NCBI GenBank assembly: GCA_002362175.1
Contig: DETU01000104.1
Coordinates: 1 to 26,763, forward strand
Length of the DNA stretch: 26,763 nt
From: Ruminococcus sp. UBA3280
Lineage (GTDB): Bacteria > Bacillota > Clostridia > Oscillospirales > Ruminococcaceae
Reading direction: 5' to 3'
Shown here: in pieces, positions 1 to 9,434 of the stretch
How the letters are laid out: every line of letters begins with the position of its first letter
Numbering within the stretch: position 1 is the first letter of the stretch
Program-made: the position numbers and the translations under genes
Notes under the pieces: model-generated
The model's input: only the letters and a program-made list of their open reading frames with translations
What the model was told of the DNA's origin: nothing
The model's database searches: none

Positions 1-14
1 ATTCATTGATTATA

Positions 15-43
15 TTGAATTTTGTCAATATATGTGATATAAT
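15..43 (+). promoter_or_regulatory. Extended -10 promoter of the R-M operon
   Basis: A -35 box TTGAAT (15-20) is followed, after exactly 17 bp, by TATAAT (38-43). The -10 is preceded by TGA, giving the TGnTATAAT extended form favoured in Gram-positives. It lies about 40 bp upstream of the GTG start at 86 and no other promoter of comparable quality is seen before the next five genes, so it probably drives the whole operon. Confidence 0.75.
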
Positions 44-85
44 TATAGACGGAACATTTAATTATAAAAAAGAGAAGGTGAATAA

Positions 86-1570
86 GTGAATAATTTAAGA
101 AAAAATCAGCCTACAGCAGATGTACTTATGGTATCTATGAGAGCTATTGGATATTCTTTTGAGAGTGCAGTGGCGGATATTTTTGATAATAGTATCAGTG
201 CTCATGCCACAGAAATAAAGCTGAAATTTCCTGTTGAGCCTACAGAATGTTATGTTGTAATATGCGATAACGGGGACGGAATGACAAAAGATGAACTTTT
301 TGATGCAATGAAATATGGAAGTGAAAACAAAAGAAATGGAAGATCTGACGATGACCTTGGCAGGTTCGGACTTGGAATGAAAGCCGCTTCACTTTCACAA
401 TGTCGCAGACTGACTGTTGCAAGCAGAAAAAACGGAGTTGTATCAGCTTATATATGGGATCTGGATATTATTGAAGAAAACCGTGACTGGTATATGATTG
501 AGTGTTCAGAAGAACAGACTAAAAGAATACGTTTTATTGATTATCTTGACAATCATGAAAGCGGAACAGTGGTTGTATGGGAAAATTTCGATATAATGCA
601 GAAATCCTCCGGGAATATATATTCAGAACTAAGCAAAAGAATGACAAGTGTTACAGATTATATTTCTCTGATTTTTCATCGTTTTCTCAACAGAAATGAC
701 AAATCAGCCATAAAAATATGGGTAAACAATTACAGACTGAGCGGACTTGACCCTTTTCTTGAAAGTCATAACAAAACTGATGTAAGACGTGAAATCAGCA
801 TTACTGTTCCGGATTCTTCCGGAAAGGAACATATTGTTATGGTTCAGCCGTTTATTCTTCCTTTTCAAAAAGACCTTTCTCCTGAAGACAGAAGATTATC
901 AGGCGGAGCAGAAAACTACCGTTCCAAACAGGGATTTTATATTTACAGAAATGAAAGGCTTATCATATGGGGGACATGGTTTAACCGACATCGTGATGAA
1001 CTTACCAAATATGCAAGGATAAGAGTTGATATTCCTAATTCTCTTGATGATATATGGGGAATTGATATAAAAAAACAGAATGCAACTATTCCACCATTAA
1101 TAAAAAAACGTCTTACAAAGGCAGTAGATGAGGCGATGGATAAATCTGTACAGAAACAGAGATACAGGGGCAGAACTGAAAATATTGATGAAAATACTGA
1201 TTATATCTGGGAAAGAAAAAGTCTTAGAGAGGGTCTGTATACGTACCAGATAAACCGTAATTCAAGAATTTTTGATATATTAAAAGAAAAAATCAATGAT
1301 GAAGCACGTCCGTATCTTGATATGGTTCTGGAAGAAATCGAAAAGAACGTACCATATCAGCAGATATATATAGATAAATCACAGAATGTTATCAATGATG
1401 AAGTGACAGATGAAAGAATTGCTCATATAGAAGAAGAAGCAGAAATTATTATCAGAATGGCAATGCGGGCAGGAGCAACTGACAGAAACAGTGTTATTGA
1501 CAAACTTTTTAATTCAGAACCATTCTGTAATTTTCCAAAACTTGAACAGAAACTGAAAGGACATACATAA
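86..1570 (+). CDS. GHKL (MutL/MORC-like) ATPase of a Z1-type R-M cluster
   Basis: This is an ATP-binding protein of the HSP90/MutL/MORC (GHKL) fold. Visible motifs are the N-box with D31 and N35 (ADIFDNSISA), the G1 box D61-N-G-D-G-M66, and the G2 box G92-RFGLGMKAAS. No C-terminal nuclease motif is apparent, and the remaining ~370 residues are likely transducer and helical regions. The GTG start at 86 is chosen because AGAGAAGG lies 5 nt upstream and the product begins directly before the N-box. It is the first of six genes packed with almost no spacing. In comparative genomics such ATPases accompany Z1 helicases in restriction-modification clusters, where they are thought to act as ATP-driven clamps or switches on DNA. 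The family assignment is firm; the exact role is inferred. Confidence 0.85.
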   Translation: MNNLRKNQPTADVLMVSMRAIGYSFESAVADIFDNSISAHATEIKLKFPVEPTECYVVICDNGDGMTKDELFDAMKYGSENKRNGRSDDDLGRFGLGMKAASLSQCRRLTVASRKNGVVSAYIWDLDIIEENRDWYMIECSEEQTKRIRFIDYLDNHESGTVVVWENFDIMQKSSGNIYSELSKRMTSVTDYISLIFHRFLNRNDKSAIKIWVNNYRLSGLDPFLESHNKTDVRREISITVPDSSGKEHIVMVQPFILPFQKDLSPEDRRLSGGAENYRSKQGFYIYRNERLIIWGTWFNRHRDELTKYARIRVDIPNSLDDIWGIDIKKQNATIPPLIKKRLTKAVDEAMDKSVQKQRYRGRTENIDENTDYIWERKSLREGLYTYQINRNSRIFDILKEKINDEARPYLDMVLEEIEKNVPYQQIYIDKSQNVINDEVTDERIAHIEEEAEIIIRMAMRAGATDRNSVIDKLFNSEPFCNFPKLEQKLKGHT

Positions 1571-1572
1571 TT

Positions 1573-4404
1573 ATGGTCAATGATGAAAAAGTAAAAAATA
1601 TTGTAGGAATAGTAAGGAATCTTGTAAACGTTCGTAAAATAAAGGATACTCTTACTGATGAAAAGATAGAAGAGCTTATTAAAGAAGCTATAAAATTCAC
1701 AGGAGTAGAATGTCTGTATGAAGAAACTGAAAAATGTAGACATGAGCTCAAATACATATATATGATAAAATCGGCTCCTGGAAGTAAGATTCTTAATGAT
1801 TATGAGCAGGAAGAATGGTATACTGACAGAAAAGATGACATAGAACCGAAATTTTGGACAAGATACAGCGAATATCTTAAAGATAAAAAAGGTTTCAGTC
1901 CGAATGTTGTAAGCACGCTCGGCAATGAAACGCTTGACCATAATATTATGAACTGTCTTCTTGACCCTCAGAAAGCAGTCAGCAGTCCTGTTCTCAGAAG
2001 AGGTCTTGTTATCGGTGACGTTCAGTCCGGAAAGACTTCCACATATATCGGACTTATATGTAAAGCTGCTGATGCCGGATATAAGGTATTTATCCTCCTG
2101 ACAGGAACGATAGAATCACTCAGAAGACAAACTCAGGAAAGGATAGAAGAGGGATTTATAGGTATTGATATATCCAACAAGAAGCGTGTAGGTGTAGGTC
2201 TTGACAATCAGCAGATTTATGCAACAGCATTTACATCAAGAAAAAGCGATTTCAGAAAAAATAATACAGAAATAGCCATTGCTCTTAACAATAATAATGC
2301 TGCTGTAGTATTCGTTATAAAAAAGAAAGATTCAGTTCTGAAAAAATTAACTGAATGGCTTACAGACCTTAATGCTGATAAAACAACCGGAAAAATTGAC
2401 CTTCCTATGCTTATGATTGATGATGAGGCAGACAATGCTTCGGTAAATACAAACAAATCATCAGAAAATCCTACAACAATAAACGGACTTATCAGAAAAC
2501 TTGCGAATACTTTCACACGTACAACTTATGTCGGATTTACTGCAACACCTTTTGCAAATGTTTTTATAGATCCTGAAACAACCGATGAAATGGGAAATCA
2601 GGATTTATTTCCTGAAGATTTTATTGTTTCACTTCCCACACCGACAAATTATATCGGTGCAGAAAAAATTTTTGATATTAAAGGTAAACATCATTCACAG
2701 CTTGTCTATATAGATGATGCAGGTGTCAATGAAAATGATGGTTATTCTTTTTATTCTTCACATAAAAAGGACTGGGAGGGCGAACTGCCTGAAAGTCTTA
2801 CTGATGCAATATATGCTTTTTATATCGTAAATGCTATACGTGACCTGCGTGGAGATAAAAAGGCACATCGTTCAATGCTTATAAATATATCACGATTTAC
2901 AGATGTGCAGAATTATATATCTTCTGAAACAGAAAAGATACATAAGGAAGCATACAGTGCAATAAAATTCAACTTGAATTGTAACGACTTTGAAGAATCA
3001 ATGAAAAATCCTGTACTCAGGAAAATTTATGATGTATGGGAACAACATTTTTTATCTGTTGAATTTGAGTGGGACGATATTGCCGGTATTCTTCTTCAGT
3101 CGATTAACCCGATTGTGATAAAAGTTGTGAACTGTTCAAGAAAAGATAATACACTTGTGTATCCTGAAAATGACGGAATGAGGGTTATTGCTGTAGGAGG
3201 TCTTGCACTTTCCAGAGGACTTACGCTTGAAGGACTTATTATCAGCTATTTCTACAGAAATACCTGTACATATGATGTACTTATGCAGATGGGCAGATGG
3301 TTCGGTTACAGGCATGGCTATGAAGATCTTTTCCGTATATGGATAGGGAAAAAATCCGCTGAATGGTATGCTGATATAGCTGATGCAACAGAAGAACTAA
3401 AATCAGATATGAATACTATGAATATAGAAAGAAAGACTCCGAAAGAGTTTGGTATAAGAGTACGAAACGATTCTGAAGAACTCCAGATAACATCTCCGAA
3501 TAAAATGCGTAATGCTAAGGACGAAACTGTAAGATACAGCTATTTCGGTGATATTATTGAAACTCCTTATCTGGTATATAATCTTGAAATACAGAAAGAA
3601 AACTTCAGATATGTAAAACAATTCATTGAATCTCTTGTTTCTGCCGGAATGGCATTTGAATTATCAGAAGGTTTGCGTGGGCAGAAAAGACATATTATAC
3701 AGAAAGTACCTAAAAAAAGAATATCCGGATTACTTGAAAATGTGAGTATTTCAGAATGTAACAGCCGTTTCATACCTTCGCAGATTATCAGTTTTCTGGA
3801 TAAATGTAATGACCCGTCTGTTGCTTTGTTTGATATAGCGTTTATCAATGGAACAAGCGGAAAATATGTTAAAATAGCTGATATGGATATACAGGCTATA
3901 AGAAGAGGAAACTGTGAGATTGATACGGAAAGAGACCTTTTATGTATAGGCAGAAGAGGAAAAATCGGAGGACCTACAGACGGCAAGACAGGTATTTTTG
4001 ATACTTCTGACAGAACCAAAGATGATATAATAGAAGAGGCAGAGAAAAGATTCAGAGAATACTATAAAGGCAGAAAACAAAAGGAATTTGATGAAAAATC
4101 AACATATCCCGGAGAAACCTGGTTCAGATATGTAAAGGACAGAAGACCGCTGCTTATAATATATCTGATTGATGCTCAGGAATACAACGAAAAGAGCAAA
4201 GATGACAGCAGAAAAGCAAGTAATCAGAAAGAAGTGTTCAGACAGTTTAAAGCTGATATGAACGATATTCCGTCCGTCGGATTTGCAATAGGTTTTCCTG
4301 AAAATAATAATTCATCTGTTGCTGAAATTGCTGCTTACAGTGCAAACAGGTTCTGTAACTGGTTTGAACTCAATGATATACTTGCCGAAAGTGAGGAAGA
4401 ATAA
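1573..4404 (+). CDS. Z1 domain-containing SF2 helicase/ATPase
   Basis: A large SF2-type ATPase with the Z1 domain. Motifs in order are Walker A GDVQSGKTS (148-156), Walker B IDDEAD (282-287), motif III GFTATPF (321-327), the motif V region GGLALSRGLTLEG and motif VI QMGRWFGYR (572-580). All catalytic signatures are intact, so it is expected to hydrolyse ATP and translocate on or remodel DNA. The C-terminal ~300 residues are charged and have no motif I recognise. The ATG lies 2 nt after the ATPase stop with AAAGGA upstream, and its stop overlaps the next start as TAATG, so translational coupling is likely. Z1 helicases are known partners of MORC-like ATPases, PD-(D/E)XK and AIPR proteins in R-M-like loci. 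The family call is confident; the DNA substrate is unknown. Confidence 0.88.
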   Translation: MVNDEKVKNIVGIVRNLVNVRKIKDTLTDEKIEELIKEAIKFTGVECLYEETEKCRHELKYIYMIKSAPGSKILNDYEQEEWYTDRKDDIEPKFWTRYSEYLKDKKGFSPNVVSTLGNETLDHNIMNCLLDPQKAVSSPVLRRGLVIGDVQSGKTSTYIGLICKAADAGYKVFILLTGTIESLRRQTQERIEEGFIGIDISNKKRVGVGLDNQQIYATAFTSRKSDFRKNNTEIAIALNNNNAAVVFVIKKKDSVLKKLTEWLTDLNADKTTGKIDLPMLMIDDEADNASVNTNKSSENPTTINGLIRKLANTFTRTTYVGFTATPFANVFIDPETTDEMGNQDLFPEDFIVSLPTPTNYIGAEKIFDIKGKHHSQLVYIDDAGVNENDGYSFYSSHKKDWEGELPESLTDAIYAFYIVNAIRDLRGDKKAHRSMLINISRFTDVQNYISSETEKIHKEAYSAIKFNLNCNDFEESMKNPVLRKIYDVWEQHFLSVEFEWDDIAGILLQSINPIVIKVVNCSRKDNTLVYPENDGMRVIAVGGLALSRGLTLEGLIISYFYRNTCTYDVLMQMGRWFGYRHGYEDLFRIWIGKKSAEWYADIADATEELKSDMNTMNIERKTPKEFGIRVRNDSEELQITSPNKMRNAKDETVRYSYFGDIIETPYLVYNLEIQKENFRYVKQFIESLVSAGMAFELSEGLRGQKRHIIQKVPKKRISGLLENVSISECNSRFIPSQIISFLDKCNDPSVALFDIAFINGTSGKYVKIADMDIQAIRRGNCEIDTERDLLCIGRRGKIGGPTDGKTGIFDTSDRTKDDIIEEAEKRFREYYKGRKQKEFDEKSTYPGETWFRYVKDRRPLLIIYLIDAQEYNEKSKDDSRKASNQKEVFRQFKADMNDIPSVGFAIGFPENNNSSVAEIAAYSANRFCNWFELNDILAESEEE

Positions 4405-5321
4405 TGCCGGATATGAAAGAAAGATTTGAATCATTTACAGAACCGGAAAAATATATAAGGACTGATCCGGATCATATTCTTGAATTGTATATCGGACTTG
4501 ATGAAAAAGGCAGGAAGTCCATTGAACTACGTTCTCAGTTCAATCCAAGAAAAGTAAAGGGTACTTCAGCAATTGAAGTAAATCAGTATGATAACAGAAA
4601 ATACAAGACACTGAGATTTTCGCTTACTGATGAAGAAATAAGCAGTCTTTTTTATACATTCTGCAATGATATTACGGAACAGACCAGATATCTTGCAAAT
4701 GCCGTAGAAGGATATAATTCTGTCATTCTGCGTTTCAATCAATGGAAAAAACTCTTTGTTTCCTCTAAAAAGGATTTTCTGAGTGAGCCGCATATTATGG
4801 GACTTATTGGTGAACTTCTTTTCCTAAAAGAACAGCTTATATCAAGACTAGGCTGTTATGATGCACTGAGAAGCTGGAGCGGGCAGGAACTTACACACAA
4901 GGATTTTTCATATAATGAAACGTGGACTGAAGTAAAGGCAATAAAACGCAGTTCACAGACAGTAAAAATATCATCACTTGAACAGCTTGACAGTGAGTAT
5001 GATGGTGAACTTGTTGTATATGCACTTGAAAAGATGAGTTCGGAATATAACGGTATTACACTGAACAGGCTTGTAATTGAAGTAATGAATATGTTTTCTG
5101 ACAGTGAAGACCATGATGTTTTCATGTCAAAAGTTGCATTGCAGGGTTATGAATACAATAATTATTATGATGATTTTGTATACGAAAAGATTTACAGCAG
5201 GAATTTCAAGGTAACCAGTGATTTTCCGAAAATGACACCTGCAACCGTTCCGGAGGCTGTTGTAAAGTCAACATATGACATAGATCTTAACAGGATAGCA
5301 GGATTTGAAATAAGCATCTGA
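4404..5321 (+). CDS. PD-(D/E)XK motif protein (predicted nuclease)
   Basis: A 305-residue protein with a restriction-endonuclease-fold signature: a conserved helix GLIGELLFL containing E136, then D167 in HKDFSYNETW and the E176-V-K178 triad in TEVKAIKR. The D...E-x-K arrangement is the metal-binding active site of PD-(D/E)XK nucleases, so it is the best candidate for the DNA-cleaving subunit of the operon. The start overlaps the Z1 stop by one base (TAATG), and 23 nt separate it from the AIPR gene. No DNA-recognition domain is evident, so specificity may come from partners. The motif residues are seen directly; nuclease activity is inferred from the family. Confidence 0.8.
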   Translation: MPDMKERFESFTEPEKYIRTDPDHILELYIGLDEKGRKSIELRSQFNPRKVKGTSAIEVNQYDNRKYKTLRFSLTDEEISSLFYTFCNDITEQTRYLANAVEGYNSVILRFNQWKKLFVSSKKDFLSEPHIMGLIGELLFLKEQLISRLGCYDALRSWSGQELTHKDFSYNETWTEVKAIKRSSQTVKISSLEQLDSEYDGELVVYALEKMSSEYNGITLNRLVIEVMNMFSDSEDHDVFMSKVALQGYEYNNYYDDFVYEKIYSRNFKVTSDFPKMTPATVPEAVVKSTYDIDLNRIAGFEISI

Positions 5322-5344
5322 ATGTACGGAGGTGGATAAAATAT

Positions 5345-7612
5345 ATGAATTATCAGGAATACAGGGAAGATTTCCTAAATACACTGAGAGCTGATTCTGC
5401 ACATAGCGGAACTGATACGGAAGATGAATTCATAAATCATACACTCGATCTTCTTGTTGACTTTGACGAGATAGATTCACCGGAACTGACAGGTATGGGA
5501 AACAAGAAAGGAAAAGGCGGCAGGATTATGCGTGCGGACGGATACTGCTTTGATGAAACAGAACATAGCCTGATTCTTTTCATAAGTGATTTTCAGGATT
5601 TGCAAGAACCTGATAAACTTACAAGAACACGTGTTGATGAACTTTACTGGAAACTATATTATTTTCTTGATGAAGTATGCAATGGTAATATCCGTTCTTA
5701 CTTTGATGATTCTGACGATGTATTAAAAATATCTTCTTTCATAAGAAAAAGAATGAATGCTGATACTGATGACAAAGACATGATACTTAAAGTAAAATTA
5801 TATATACTTACAAACAAGGAGCTTGATACAAGGCTTCTGAATACTAATCTGCTTGAAACCACAATAAATAGTACCAAAGGAAAAAAGAAGAAAGCAAAGA
5901 TCACTAAAAAAATCAAGAAAGATGATTTCAACGGAAAACCGCTTGAAATTGTATTGTGGTATCCTGAAAGATTCTTTGAAATGGAAAACAGCAACAACAA
6001 TGAACCTATTGTCATTGATATTGCAAATGATTACAGTTATAGTAGTATTCCATGTATCAGAGGTGATATAGGTGATAATACAGGATATGAGGCATATATT
6101 GCAATAATTCCCGGAAAGCTTCTTGCAGATATTTATATCGAACATGGCAGTCGTGTACTTGAGGGGAATGTCAGGGCATTTCTTGGAACAGGCGGTTCAA
6201 AGAGTGTCAATGGTGGTATCAAAAAAACAATCAATAATGAACCTGAGAAATTTTTTACATATAATAACGGAATTGCTGTAACTGCTTCCGATGTTGAAAC
6301 AGAATTTATTGACGGAACACTCTATATTACAAAGATTGTGGATTTACAGATTATCAACGGCGGACAGACTACAGCATCACTTGCAGAAGCTGTTTTGAAG
6401 AAGACAAACAGTGAACTTAATGGTATCTATGTACCTATGAAACTTACAGTTATAGATGACCGTGAAACAGAAGATGGGGATGGAATACGTTTATATGATT
6501 TGATGGTGCAGGCAATAGCACGATATGCAAACAGTCAGAACAAAGTAACTGCTGCTGACTTGTTTTCAAATGAGCCTTTTCATGTACAGATGGAGAAGAT
6601 GTCAAAGAAATATCTTGCACCTCCTGGAAAGTCTGCCGTGCCTACAGGCTGGTACTATGAAAGGGCAAGAAAAAAATATCAGCAGGAGCAGGTCAAGCTT
6701 TCAGGTGATGCAAAGAAAAGATTTATGTCGAAATTCCCGAAGAATCAGGTTATCACAAAAGAGCAGCTTGCAATGTATATAACCGCTGTGTTTTGGTGCC
6801 GTCCTGATATTGTTTCAAAAGGTAAGACATGGACAATGAAATATTTTGTGGAAAAGCTGAAAGACGAAGATAAGAATTCCTTTAATGAGTTTTGGTTCAG
6901 GAAATGTGTATGTGCTGCAATTATATACAGAACGGTTGACGGTTATCTTGAATCCAACAAAGATTCTGCAAGAAATCCGACAGGGTTTTGGTATAAGACA
7001 GGTGGTTACAAGCTGAATATCGTACCATATACTGTTGCAAGAATAATTTCCTCCATTCCTGAGGGCTTCTCTTTGGACTGGCTCGGGATATGGGAAAAAC
7101 AGGCTGTTTCGCCTGCTTTTATGCGTGAAATAGAGATTGTCACAAAAATGACAAATGACTTTATCTGTGACAGTAACGGAATAATTGTAACTGAGTACTG
7201 TAAAAAAGAATTGACATGGACGCAGTTCTGTGATAAAATAGAGTATAGTCCTTTAGACGAGTTTCTGAAAGAACTTATAAGTTCATCTGAGACCAGAGAA
7301 AATAAAAGTTATGCAAAGACCGAAAAGAAAGAGGATAATAATATCCGGAACGTCATGGCAATTATAAATCGTGGTGCTGCTTACTGGCAGAATCTTGTTG
7401 CAGTTGCACAGAAAAACAGGATAAGCATATCATATCAGGAACTTTCAGCAATAAAGCAGGTGACTGATATGGCAGCAACGGGTAATATTCCCGGCAATTC
7501 AAAAACAGGAAAAGTGCCGTCCAGGGTTACAAAAGTTATTCAGACAGCTTTACAGTTTGAGGATAAATTGAAAACAGAAGGGTTATTGAATAAAAATGAA
7601 GCATACGTATAA
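5345..7612 (+). CDS. AIPR family protein (abortive-infection phage resistance)
   Basis: A 755-residue protein matching the AIPR family named for abortive-infection phage resistance. The family core is seen at about residues 300-350, with FFTYNNGIAVTA (Y306) and then IVDLQIINGGQTTASLAEA. The N-terminal third carries a Lys-rich stretch (about 175-200), and the C-terminus is a helical tail. A strong GGAGGTGG lies about 9 nt before the ATG. Its 3' end overlaps the methyltransferase start by 17 nt, so the R and M functions are physically coupled. AIPR proteins often sit in R-M-like loci with Z1 helicases; the biochemical activity is not established from sequence alone. Confidence 0.85.
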   Translation: MNYQEYREDFLNTLRADSAHSGTDTEDEFINHTLDLLVDFDEIDSPELTGMGNKKGKGGRIMRADGYCFDETEHSLILFISDFQDLQEPDKLTRTRVDELYWKLYYFLDEVCNGNIRSYFDDSDDVLKISSFIRKRMNADTDDKDMILKVKLYILTNKELDTRLLNTNLLETTINSTKGKKKKAKITKKIKKDDFNGKPLEIVLWYPERFFEMENSNNNEPIVIDIANDYSYSSIPCIRGDIGDNTGYEAYIAIIPGKLLADIYIEHGSRVLEGNVRAFLGTGGSKSVNGGIKKTINNEPEKFFTYNNGIAVTASDVETEFIDGTLYITKIVDLQIINGGQTTASLAEAVLKKTNSELNGIYVPMKLTVIDDRETEDGDGIRLYDLMVQAIARYANSQNKVTAADLFSNEPFHVQMEKMSKKYLAPPGKSAVPTGWYYERARKKYQQEQVKLSGDAKKRFMSKFPKNQVITKEQLAMYITAVFWCRPDIVSKGKTWTMKYFVEKLKDEDKNSFNEFWFRKCVCAAIIYRTVDGYLESNKDSARNPTGFWYKTGGYKLNIVPYTVARIISSIPEGFSLDWLGIWEKQAVSPAFMREIEIVTKMTNDFICDSNGIIVTEYCKKELTWTQFCDKIEYSPLDEFLKELISSSETRENKSYAKTEKKEDNNIRNVMAIINRGAAYWQNLVAVAQKNRISISYQELSAIKQVTDMAATGNIPGNSKTGKVPSRVTKVIQTALQFEDKLKTEGLLNKNEAYV

Positions 7613-8897
7613 TCTGGTTGAATTTTTCAGTGGAATCGGAAGCCAGGTGAGAGCACTTGAAAATCTGGATATAAAAGTAAATACGCTCGGTACGTGCGAA
7701 TGGGATATTCATGCTTTCGTAGCGTATGATGCTATTCACAATTCTTCCAGACTTGATGAGGATATTTCGGTAATGGAAAAACAGGAACTTCTTGAAATAC
7801 TGAAAGACTATACATTGAGTAATGACGGAAAAGAGCATATGGAATACAGTATGCTGAAAACGTATTCCGTTGAGGCTCTCAGGTATATATATTCAGGTAT
7901 CAGGCGAAGTAATAACTTTGTTGATATAAGTTCTCTGTACGGAAATTCCATGCCTGACAATATCGATATACTTACTTATTCTTTTCCATGTCAGGATTTA
8001 TCTAATGTAGGTGCATTTCATGGGTATAACAAAGGAATTGACAAAGATTCCGGAAGCCGTTCAAGTCTGTTATGGCAGGTAGGAAGAATTCTTCAGGAAA
8101 TGAAAGATGATAATAAATCACTTCCCCGCTTTCTGCTTATGGAAAATGTACCATCACTTCTTTCATCACGTCATAAAGGAAATTTTGACATATGGATTAA
8201 TCAATTGAAAAATATCGGTTATTTCAGCAAATATTTTCCGCTCAATGCTCTTGATTTCGGACTTCCACAGAACAGACCACGCCTGCTTATGCTGAGTGTG
8301 TACTATGGAAATGATGAAGAACTTTATAAAATGTTAGAAGAATATTTCAATGGTATAGAATCTGAAGATATAATAAGTTCTTATCAGAAAACAAAATATT
8401 ACAGAAAAAACAAAAAGACTATAGAAGATTTACTGAGAATTGATTATGCCAGAGAATATCTGTATGAGGAAGCAATAGAATGTACTCCGAATGATACTCC
8501 ATCAAGACGTAAGATATGGAACGAAAATCCACAGATAATTCTTCCGGGTGGTGTTTTTAATTCTGATGTACAATATATAAGAACTATAACAACGAAACAG
8601 GACAGAAATCCAAATTCAGGCAATCTTTGGTTTGACAGCGGAGTATCCGGAAAAAGTAAATTCCGCTATCTTACACCGAGAGAATGCCTGTTATTTATGG
8701 GATTTAAAGATAAGGACTACAAGCATATAAAAAAGCGTGATGTGGATTTTCATAAAGGTTCTTCTCTTTTTCCGAGAGATAAAATTATCAGAATGGCAGG
8801 AAACAGCATACCTGTAAAACTTTTGGAGGGAATGTTCTGGTTTATGATAAAAACCGATGAATTTATAAAAGAAGGTGTTAGGAACGGACGTACATGA
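7596..8897 (+). CDS. DNA (cytosine-5-)-methyltransferase
   Basis: A C5-cytosine methylase of 433 residues with the canonical motif order: motif I FFSGIGS (10-16, SAM binding), motif IV SFPCQDLS with catalytic Cys132, motif VI ENV (183-185), motif VIII QNRPR, then a ~100-residue variable target-recognition region, motif IX RYLTPRECLLFMGF and motif X AGNSIPV. It transfers a methyl group from SAM to C5 of cytosine in a specific site, protecting host DNA from the operon's nuclease. The recognition sequence cannot be read from the protein. The start overlaps the AIPR gene and the end overlaps vsr by 23 nt. A downstream Vsr independently supports a 5mC product, because Vsr repairs its deamination damage. 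Confidence 0.95.
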   Translation: MKHTYNLVEFFSGIGSQVRALENLDIKVNTLGTCEWDIHAFVAYDAIHNSSRLDEDISVMEKQELLEILKDYTLSNDGKEHMEYSMLKTYSVEALRYIYSGIRRSNNFVDISSLYGNSMPDNIDILTYSFPCQDLSNVGAFHGYNKGIDKDSGSRSSLLWQVGRILQEMKDDNKSLPRFLLMENVPSLLSSRHKGNFDIWINQLKNIGYFSKYFPLNALDFGLPQNRPRLLMLSVYYGNDEELYKMLEEYFNGIESEDIISSYQKTKYYRKNKKTIEDLLRIDYAREYLYEEAIECTPNDTPSRRKIWNENPQIILPGGVFNSDVQYIRTITTKQDRNPNSGNLWFDSGVSGKSKFRYLTPRECLLFMGFKDKDYKHIKKRDVDFHKGSSLFPRDKIIRMAGNSIPVKLLEGMFWFMIKTDEFIKEGVRNGRT

Positions 8898-9300
8898 TAA
8901 AAAGACAAGAAGTTATAATATGTCAAGAATAAAAGGAAAAGATACAAAACCAGAAGTTATGGTACGTAAGTATCTTTTCTCTCAAGGTTTCAGATATCGC
9001 AAGAATGACAGAAGATTACCCGGAACGCCTGACATTGTTCTTCCGAAATATAAAACCTGTATTTTTGTTAATGGATGTTTCTGGCATGGTCATGAAAACT
9101 GCAGATATTTTGTAGTTCCGAAAACCAATACTGATTTCTGGATGAACAAGATAAACCGAAATATTGAACGGGATAAAGAAAATTTCGATGCACTTAAACA
9201 GACAGGCTGGAAAGTTATAGTTGTTTGGGAATGTCAGCTGAAGAAAGATAAACGAGAAACAACTCTTGCAAAGCTGGTATCTGTTATAAAACAAGATTAA
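8875..9300 (+). CDS. vsr: Very short patch repair (Vsr) mismatch endonuclease
   Basis: Vsr nicks next to T in T:G mismatches produced when 5-methylcytosine deaminates. The 141-residue product shows the family layout: the DVHDKKTRSYNMSRIKGKDTKPE N-terminus, metal ligand D53 in LPGTPDIV, and IFVNGCFWHGHENC with H71, then the FW..KI and GWKVIVVWEC blocks. At the position equivalent to the E. coli catalytic His64 there is Asn66 (FVNGCFWH); non-His residues here are, to my recollection, common in homologues. The GTG start at 8875 inside the methylase gene is preferred because the family N-terminal block begins only five codons later. It is the last gene of the operon. Confidence 0.93.
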   Translation: MLGTDVHDKKTRSYNMSRIKGKDTKPEVMVRKYLFSQGFRYRKNDRRLPGTPDIVLPKYKTCIFVNGCFWHGHENCRYFVVPKTNTDFWMNKINRNIERDKENFDALKQTGWKVIVVWECQLKKDKRETTLAKLVSVIKQD

Positions 9301-9404
9301 AACCAACAAATTTGATATAGATAATCAAAAACAAATACAATGTATATTTCTTAAGCAAAAAAGTTTAGAATTTGCAAATTAATGTGAATCTTGTAAAAAT
9401 AATA

Positions 9405-9428
9405 GGGCGGAGCAATTACGCTCCGCCC
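9405..9428 (-). terminator. Intrinsic terminator of the integrase gene
   Basis: A perfect 9-bp stem (GGGCGGAGC / GCTCCGCCC) closes a 6-nt loop. Read on the minus strand it follows the integrase stop by 6 nt and is trailed by TATTATTTTTAC, a usable U-tract. The 9301-9404 interval between vsr and this hairpin is AT-rich with no gene. As integrases usually lie beside their attachment site, an att site could be here, but its partner copy is not visible in the window. Confidence 0.8.
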
Positions 9429-9434
9429 ATATAT

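Noticed and set aside
1423..1941. Long minus-strand open frame opposite the ATPase/Z1 junction, rich in Phe/Ile/Tyr.
   Set aside because: Composition is the mirror of AT-rich coding sequence on the other strand; no start signal; both plus-strand genes there have intact family motifs.
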